From: JBEKHI01 sp050012355
GTDB lineage: Bacteria > Actinomycetota > Actinomycetes > Streptosporangiales > Streptosporangiaceae
NCBI GenBank assembly: GCA_050012355.1
Contig: JBEKHI010000125.1
Coordinates: forward strand, 1-19,180
Reading direction: 5' to 3'
DNA: 19,180 bases
The translations under genes were made by a program, and so were the position numbers. Of this stretch, positions 14,716 through 19,180 are shown in pieces. A model generated the notes under the pieces. It was not told the DNA's origin. It was given only the letters and a program-made list of their open reading frames with translations, and did no database searches. Positions within the stretch are counted from its first letter, which is position 1; every line of letters begins with the position of its first letter.

Positions 14716-14771
14716 ACGTACGATCATGTCACGTCGCGAACCAGACAGGCCGGCTGTCGCGATCGTTACGT
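14716..14771. promoter_or_regulatory. inverted repeat in the LysR-PrpD gap
   Basis: ACGTACGATC (14716-14725) and GATCGTTACGT (14761-14771) are inverted copies differing by one inserted base, 35 bp apart. They span the 57-bp gap and the LysR stop codon, directly upstream of the PrpD start. They could be operator half-sites or a processing structure. There is no second line of support. Confidence 0.3.
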
Positions 14772-15689
14772 CCGGCGCAACGATTCATCGCTGGCCACGT
14801 GCAACTGGGCCACCTCACGCAGCATGTTCAGCTGTGCCTCGCGGCCAGGCTGCCGCCGGTACGCCAGGCAGATCGTGCGGCGCGTCGGCACCGATTCGAT
14901 CAGCGGAATCAGCTCGATGCCGGGATGCCCGTAATCGCCCATCCTGGCAGGCAGGATCGCCACGCCGATGCCGGCCGCGACCGCACCCGCCACGCTGAAC
15001 AGATCGTCGGCGTCAAGCACCACGCGCGGGGTGAAGCCCGCCCGCGCACAGGCCAGCATCATGTGGCCGCGGCTGCTGGACCCTTCGCTCATCGCCACGA
15101 ACCGGCGGTCGCTCACCCGGGCCAGCTCGACGGCCCCGGCGCCCGCCAGCGGGTCGTCGGCCGGTACGGCCAGCAGCATGTCTTCCTCGAACAACGGCAC
15201 CACGCGCACGTCAGGCTCGACCGGAGAGATCGAGGTGAACGCCGCGTCGACATCGCCGGATAGCAGCGACGCGATGATCGCCGTCGCGGCGTCCTGGCGC
15301 AGCTTCAGCCGGGTGCCGGCTGACCGGTCGAGGAACGCCGCGACGATCCGCGGCACCACAGCCACCCCGAGGGAGAAGGTATGCCCGATCCGCAATGGCA
15401 CCAAGTCGACTCCCGCGGCGGCGAGTACCTCGTCCACCGCGTCGGCGCGTGCCCGCACCAGCCGGGCGGCCTGCCGGGCCAGTACCCAGCCAGGCTGCCG
15501 CAGCCGTAGCCGCCTGCCGTCCCGCTCGACAAGCACGACACCCAGCTTGTCCTCGAGGGCCCGGATCGAGCGCTGGATGCTCGGCGCGCTCATGCCTAGC
15601 TGCCGGGCCGCCTGACCGAGGTGTTCGGTCGAGGAGAAGGTCAGCAGCACTTCCAGATCGTGGAAGGTGACCTGCCGCGCCTTGTCCAT
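14766..15689 (-). CDS. LysR family transcriptional regulator
   Basis: The 307-aa product has the normal LysR length. The helix-turn-helix occupies about residues 9-66, with HLGQAARQLGMSAPSIQRSIRALEDKLG as the DNA-binding core. A linker helix and a periplasmic-binding-like effector domain follow (about 95-300), with LRIGHTFSLGVAVVPRIVAAF at its start. The ATG at 15689 sits 4 bp after the dehydrogenase stop. An open frame runs further upstream, but it is the antisense-like reading of the dehydrogenase gene. LysR proteins usually regulate an adjacent divergent gene; here the gene lies inside the operon it probably controls. Confidence 0.92.
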   Translation of the reverse strand: MDKARQVTFHDLEVLLTFSSTEHLGQAARQLGMSAPSIQRSIRALEDKLGVVLVERDGRRLRLRQPGWVLARQAARLVRARADAVDEVLAAAGVDLVPLRIGHTFSLGVAVVPRIVAAFLDRSAGTRLKLRQDAATAIIASLLSGDVDAAFTSISPVEPDVRVVPLFEEDMLLAVPADDPLAGAGAVELARVSDRRFVAMSEGSSSRGHMMLACARAGFTPRVVLDADDLFSVAGAVAAGIGVAILPARMGDYGHPGIELIPLIESVPTRRTICLAYRRQPGREAQLNMLREVAQLHVASDESLRRT

Positions 15690-15693
15690 GGTC

Positions 15694-16584
15694 TCAGTCC
15701 GCGAAGCTGGCGAAGTAGGCGGCGGCCATGTCGTCGCGGCCGTGGCCGTGGGCCGCCGCGCGGCGGAACCGCTCGGCGGCCGCCTTCGCCACGTCCATCC
15801 GCGCGCCCGCGGCCTGGCCCGCCTCCGCGATGAGCCGCGCGTCCTTGGCAGCCATCTCGAGCGGGAAGTTGGCCTCGTAATCGTCTCCGAGGATGGCCGT
15901 GGCCTTGAGCTGCGCCCATGGTGCGTCGGTCGGGCCACCGGCGATCGCGTCGAGGAACCGGCGCGGATCGATGCCTAGGCGCTGGGCGAACGCGATCGTC
16001 TCGCCGATCGACACGGTAAGGGCCAGCACCCAGGAATTCGCCACCAGCTTGAGTTTCGACGCGTCGCCCACGCTAGGAAACCAGATGGTCTTGCTCCCGA
16101 TCGCGTCGTAGACCGGCTGCACCCGGGCCCGTACGACATCGCGGTCCGGGCCGTGAGGGCCGGCGGCGTAGACGAGGAGCTGGCCCGATTCGGCGGGCTG
16201 CCTGCTGCCCTGCACCGGCGAGTCGATGAATGTCAGCCCGTGCTCGCTGGCGAACCGAATGAGCGGCTCGAGCCCCTCGGGCCCGACCGTGCTGGCTTGT
16301 GCCCAGATCTGGCCAGGACGCAGGCCCGCCGCCGCCGCGGATATGCTCTCGACGACGGTCGTCGCGTCACCGAGCATGGTCACGATGACGTCGGCGTCCT
16401 TGACGGCTTCGGCCGGCGTGGCCACGACCACCGCGCCGTCGGCCGCCAGCGGCTCGGCCTTGGCCAGGGTCCGGTTCCAGACCCGTAGCGGAAGGCCGGC
16501 GAGCGCGATGTTCCGCGCCATGCCGGTGCCCATGATCCCGGTGCCGAGCAGCGCTACCGTGGGTGTTCGATCGTGTTCCGTCAT
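15694..16584 (-). CDS. 3-hydroxyisobutyrate dehydrogenase-like NAD(P)-dependent oxidoreductase
   Basis: The 296-aa protein has an N-terminal Rossmann motif GTGIMGTGMARN (14-25), the family substrate motif DSPVQGSRQPAESG (121-134), and the catalytic-lysine helix GDASKLKLVANSW (173-185), where Lys179 spaced four from Asn183 fits the family KxxxN pattern. These enzymes oxidise beta-hydroxyacids such as 3-hydroxyisobutyrate, tartronate semialdehyde or glutarate derivatives with NAD(P). The start at 16584 was chosen because residues upstream of it are unrelated and cross the promoter gap. It is the first gene of the minus-strand operon. With the PrpD enzymes it suggests breakdown of a branched hydroxy-di- or tricarboxylic acid. 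Confidence 0.9.
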   Translation of the reverse strand: MTEHDRTPTVALLGTGIMGTGMARNIALAGLPLRVWNRTLAKAEPLAADGAVVVATPAEAVKDADVIVTMLGDATTVVESISAAAAGLRPGQIWAQASTVGPEGLEPLIRFASEHGLTFIDSPVQGSRQPAESGQLLVYAAGPHGPDRDVVRARVQPVYDAIGSKTIWFPSVGDASKLKLVANSWVLALTVSIGETIAFAQRLGIDPRRFLDAIAGGPTDAPWAQLKATAILGDDYEANFPLEMAAKDARLIAEAGQAAGARMDVAKAAAERFRRAAAHGHGRDDMAAAYFASFAD

Positions 16585-16615
16585 GTCTTCAGTATTGCGC
16601 GCGATACTGGAAGGG
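16585..16615. promoter_or_regulatory. palindromic divergent promoter region
   Basis: The 31-bp gap between two divergent start codons contains CAGTAT (16590-16595) and ATACTG (16604-16609) as inverted arms, with GCGCGC between them. The 20-bp block 16590-16609 is palindromic except for one symmetric pair. It gives each gene a -10-like hexamer: AATACT on the minus strand (16596-16591), 6 nt before ATG 16584, and GATACT on the plus strand (16603-16608), 7 nt before ATG 16616. Both transcripts could be leaderless. A regulator bound to the dyad would block both promoters. Confidence 0.5.
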
Positions 16616-18079
16616 ATGCGTACCTGGTGGTTGGGCCTGAGTCGCCGGCGACGGCTGCTCGCGATCGTCTGTGCCGGCGTCATCGTGGCGGGCGGCGCGG
16701 TCGGCGCGATCGCGTCCACGATGACCGGCCAGGCACAGGCCATGCCCGACTCGGCCCGCCCCGGAGCCGTGCTGCTCGTCCCGGGCTACGGGGGATCCAC
16801 CGGCTCGCTGGACGTGCTCGCGGCACGAATAAGAAAAACCGGGCGAGTAGCGACCGTCGTTATGCTCAATGGAAACGGCACCGGTGATCTGCGGACGCAG
16901 GCGGGCGTGCTGGAGGGGTACGTCGAGGGTGCCATCCGGGCGGGCAGCGGGCCGGTAACGGTCATCGGGTACTCGGCCGGCGGCGTGGTGGCCTGGCTGT
17001 GGGACGTGCGTTACGACGGCGCGGCGCGGGCCGCGCGGATCATCACGCTCGGGTCGCCGCTGCACGGCACGAACCTGGCGGCGCTCGGGGACACGTTCGT
17101 GCCGGGGGAGTGCCCGGTAGCGTGCGAGCAGCTGGTGCCGGGCAGCTCACTGCTCTCCTCGCTGGCGGACTCGCCGGCCAGCGACCGCCCGCCGTGGCTG
17201 TCGCTGTGGACCACCGACGACCAGACCGTGCAGCCGCCCACGTCGGCGCGACTGGCGGGGGCGGTCAACGTGCCGCTGCAGTCCATCTGCCCAGGCCTGA
17301 TGGTCAGCCACAGCCAGCTCCCCGACGACCCGCTAGTCGACGGCATCATCCTGCGCGTGCTGTCCACCGGGCGGCTCGCCGTGCCCGCGCCGCAGGACTG
17401 CGCCGCGCTCAAGGCGCTGGGCGGGTTACCTGGTGATGTCCTTGGTGGCGAAGTTAGCCCAGGCGGCACCCAGGAACACCACCACGTACACCGCCTGGAT
17501 GCCGAAGCCTCTCTCGATGTTCCGCCAGAACACCGGGTCCCGGAAGAAATCGATCCACGCCAGCCAGTAGCGGGTCGGCAGGTAGGGCTGCACCACCGTC
17601 GCCGCGTTCAGCGTCACCAGTACCTCACTGGCGACCAGCGTGGCGAGCGCGCCCATCGCCGCGCCGAGGGCGGAGTCGGTGACCGTGGACAGGAAGATCG
17701 CGATGGCCGCCACCCCGAGCATCGACACCGTGATGAACGAGACCGCGCCGAGCACCCGCTCGGCGAGCTGCAGCGTCGTCAGCGGCGTGCCGGACAGCGA
17801 CGTGATCGAGCCGCCCGAGGACAAGCCCGCGGTGGGGGCGCCGCCGGAGCCGGTGCCGATCGAACCGGAGAGGCCGGATATCGGCGACCCGACCGCCGCG
17901 GCGCGGGACGGCCCGAGGATCAGCACGCCCGTCGCGTACGAGGTGACCGTCACCGCGATCACCGCGAACAGCACGTACATCGTCACCGAGATCAGCTTGG
18001 CCATCAGCAGCCTGGTCCGGCCGACCGGCCGGGCCAGCAGGTACCGCAGCGTCCCCGTCGATGCCTCGCCGGCGATTGA
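16616..18079 (+). CDS. secreted alpha/beta-hydrolase lipase; open frame runs antisense into permease
   Basis: Residues 1-270 (16616-17425) form a complete extracellular lipase-like domain. There is a basic start (SRRRR), a hydrophobic signal or anchor (about 14-34), VLLVPGYGG (53-60), nucleophile Ser120 in GYSAGG, Asp201/202 in TTDD, and His232 in VSHSQLPDDP. Four cysteines (166, 170, 225, 262) could form disulfides. Such lipases or polyester hydrolases occur in many actinomycetes. The domain ends exactly where the convergent permease stop lies, but the frame has no stop and continues to 18079. The extra 217 residues, rich in Arg, His, Gly and Asp, look like antisense translation, not a domain. 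A lost stop, a single-base frameshift (a TGA lies at 17434 in another frame) or a sequencing error would explain it. The mature enzyme is best taken as ending near 17425. Confidence 0.7.
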   Translation: MRTWWLGLSRRRRLLAIVCAGVIVAGGAVGAIASTMTGQAQAMPDSARPGAVLLVPGYGGSTGSLDVLAARIRKTGRVATVVMLNGNGTGDLRTQAGVLEGYVEGAIRAGSGPVTVIGYSAGGVVAWLWDVRYDGAARAARIITLGSPLHGTNLAALGDTFVPGECPVACEQLVPGSSLLSSLADSPASDRPPWLSLWTTDDQTVQPPTSARLAGAVNVPLQSICPGLMVSHSQLPDDPLVDGIILRVLSTGRLAVPAPQDCAALKALGGLPGDVLGGEVSPGGTQEHHHVHRLDAEASLDVPPEHRVPEEIDPRQPVAGRQVGLHHRRRVQRHQYLTGDQRGERAHRRAEGGVGDRGQEDRDGRHPEHRHRDERDRAEHPLGELQRRQRRAGQRRDRAARGQARGGGAAGAGADRTGEAGYRRPDRRGAGRPEDQHARRVRGDRHRDHREQHVHRHRDQLGHQQPGPADRPGQQVPQRPRRCLAGD

Positions 18080-18325
18080 GTCCCCGGCGACCACGGCGAC
18101 CGACACCGGCAGGAAGACCGGCAGCACCAGCGCCAGCGCCGCCGCCGGGTACAACGACCCGTCGGACAGCACCGCCGACAGGAACGCGCTGCCCTGACCG
18201 GGCGGCGGCGCCAGGTGGGTCACCGCGATGAAGATCGCCACCATCAGCGGCAGCGCGCAGATCAGCCCGATGGTGAGCCACGTCCTGGCTCGCCGCAGCG
18301 TCTTGAGTAGTTCGACCGCGATCAT
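17426..18325 (-). CDS. ABC-2 type transporter permease
   Basis: The 299-aa protein starts with a cytoplasmic MIAVELLKTLRRARTW, followed by a membrane helix (about 16-36), a small external loop, a second long helix around 58-82, and the conserved cytoplasmic loop GEASTGTLRYLLARPVGRTRLLMAK. Further hydrophobic stretches lie at about 110-137, 187-210, 215-238 and 274-292. A Gly/Ser/Thr-rich insert (about 145-180) in an external loop separates two of the helices. It pairs with the ATPase of the next gene through an ATGA overlap and forms an exporter of the Nat/bacitracin-resistance kind. The substrate is unknown. It is the last gene of its operon. Confidence 0.9.
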   Translation of the reverse strand: MIAVELLKTLRRARTWLTIGLICALPLMVAIFIAVTHLAPPPGQGSAFLSAVLSDGSLYPAAALALVLPVFLPVSVAVVAGDSIAGEASTGTLRYLLARPVGRTRLLMAKLISVTMYVLFAVIAVTVTSYATGVLILGPSRAAAVGSPISGLSGSIGTGSGGAPTAGLSSGGSITSLSGTPLTTLQLAERVLGAVSFITVSMLGVAAIAIFLSTVTDSALGAAMGALATLVASEVLVTLNAATVVQPYLPTRYWLAWIDFFRDPVFWRNIERGFGIQAVYVVVFLGAAWANFATKDITR

Positions 18326-19180
18326 GCGACCACGTCCGATCCCGCGCCGGTGACCGACAAGACCAGGTCTTCGAGCGACCGGTGTTCGGGAGTCAGGGAG
18401 GCGACCCGGATGCCCTCGCGGACCAGCGACTCGTTGAGCACCGCCGCGTCGTCATGCCGCACGACCAGCAGCGAGCCGTCGCGGTGCTCCACCCGGCCGT
18501 CGAGGATGGCCACCGCCTTGTCCTGGTCGGGGGTGTCGAGCAGCACGCGGCCGGTCGGCTGCTGCAACTGCGCCAGCGATCCGGAAAGCACCAGGCGGCC
18601 GCGGTCCAGCACGCCGATGTGGGTGCACATCGCGGAGACCTCGGCGAGCTGATGGCTAGACACGAAGATGGTCACCCCTGCCTCGTTGAGCTCAAGCAGC
18701 AGCGACCGGATGTCGCGGATGCCGCGCGGGTCGAGGCCGTTGCCCGGCTCGTCGAGGATCAGCAGCCGGGGCGGCCTGACCAGCGCGCCGGCCAGGCCGA
18801 GCCGCTGGCGCATGCCGAGCGAGTACGCCTTCACCGGCCGTTTGTCGATACCGCCGAGCCCGACTCGCTCCAGTGCCTCATCCACGCGCTTGTTACGGGT
18901 CCGGCGCCCGCTTGAGGGCCCGGCCGCGTCGAGCAGCCGCAGATTGGCGCGCCCCGACATCTGCGGATAGGCGGCGGGTTCCTCGATCAGTGCGCCGATG
19001 TCCGGCAGCGCGCGCCCGACGTGCCGTGGCACGCGGTGGCCGAGCAGGGTGATCTCGCCCGCTGTCGCGTACACCAGGCCGAGCATCATCCGCACCAGGG
19101 TGGTCTTGCCGGAGCCGTTCGGTCCGAGCAGGCCGAACCGCTGCCCCTCCTCGACCGTCAGCGATAGGTCGTTGACTGCG
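18322..19180 (-). CDS. ABC transporter ATP-binding protein (5' partial)
   Basis: The gene is read from beyond the right window edge. At least 285 codons are visible, so only a few N-terminal residues are missing. Walker A GPNGSGKTT is encoded near 19116-19095, followed by a signature YSLGMRQR in place of the more usual LSGGQ, Walker B LLILDEP, and the H-loop SSHQL. A C-terminal extension follows with AVLNESLVREGIRVASLTPEHRSLEDLVLSV, typical of ATPases of bacitracin/lantibiotic-type ABC-2 exporters. It powers the permease encoded next. Internal ATG codons near 19095 are not the start, since Walker A lies upstream of them. Confidence 0.9.
   Translation of the reverse strand, partial: AVNDLSLTVEEGQRFGLLGPNGSGKTTLVRMMLGLVYATAGEITLLGHRVPRHVGRALPDIGALIEEPAAYPQMSGRANLRLLDAAGPSSGRRTRNKRVDEALERVGLGGIDKRPVKAYSLGMRQRLGLAGALVRPPRLLILDEPGNGLDPRGIRDIRSLLLELNEAGVTIFVSSHQLAEVSAMCTHIGVLDRGRLVLSGSLAQLQQPTGRVLLDTPDQDKAVAILDGRVEHRDGSLLVVRHDDAAVLNESLVREGIRVASLTPEHRSLEDLVLSVTGAGSDVVA

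Noticed and set aside
13812..15263. 483-aa open frame on the plus strand
   Set aside because: Antisense to the PrpD and LysR genes; low-complexity charged composition, no recognisable domain.
16226..16615. N-terminal extension of the lipase frame
   Set aside because: Antisense to the dehydrogenase; the signal peptide begins at the ATG at 16616.

Overview
This window is GC-rich chromosomal DNA with tightly packed, mostly translationally coupled genes, GTG and TTG starts, and protein families typical of soil actinomycetes: KstD-like flavoproteins, MmgE/PrpD proteins, DesK/NarL two-component systems and ABC-2 exporters. I read it as an actinobacterium and cannot name the genus. No rRNA, tRNA, CRISPR array, insertion sequence or prophage is visible.

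Layout. (A) 1-7387, plus strand: a catabolic operon. A meta-cleavage-type alpha/beta hydrolase (cut by the window edge), a 3-ketosteroid-dehydrogenase-like flavoprotein, an NTF2-fused flavin monooxygenase with a Baeyer-Villiger-like fingerprint and an HSL-family esterase overlap one another. After a 69-bp gap with a good promoter come an ACMSD-type amidohydrolase, a MarR regulator (TTG start) and an IclR regulator. Dehydrogenation, oxygen insertion into a ketone, ester opening and C-C hydrolysis form a plausible ring-degradation route for a steroid- or terpenoid-like cyclic ketone. The substrate is inferred. (B) 7388-8020: a repeat-rich island with two hairpin terminators sharing a 25-nt repeat, a long palindrome (element E1) and a small Gly/His-rich tail-anchored protein gene. 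(C) 8021-11670, minus strand: ABC ATPase, ABC-2 permease, a 100-aa protein of unknown function, DesK-type histidine kinase and NarL-type response regulator in one coupled operon. (D) 11671-12302: no intact gene; two further copies of the E palindrome family and a probable C-terminal gene scrap. (E) 12303-16584, minus strand: beta-hydroxyacid dehydrogenase, LysR regulator, full-length MmgE/PrpD protein, short MmgE/PrpD paralogue without most of the active site, and an MFS transporter remnant with an internal deletion. (F) 16616-19180: a secreted lipase (plus strand), divergent from E across a 31-bp palindromic promoter gap and convergent into an ABC-2 permease/ATPase pair (minus strand). The lipase frame has no stop codon where its domain ends and stays open about 650 bp into the antisense of the permease.

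The most unusual items are the E palindrome family bracketing module C, the mirror-image promoter at 16585-16615, the active-site-less PrpD partner, the lipase that runs into the permease, and the His/Gly-rich membrane mini-protein.
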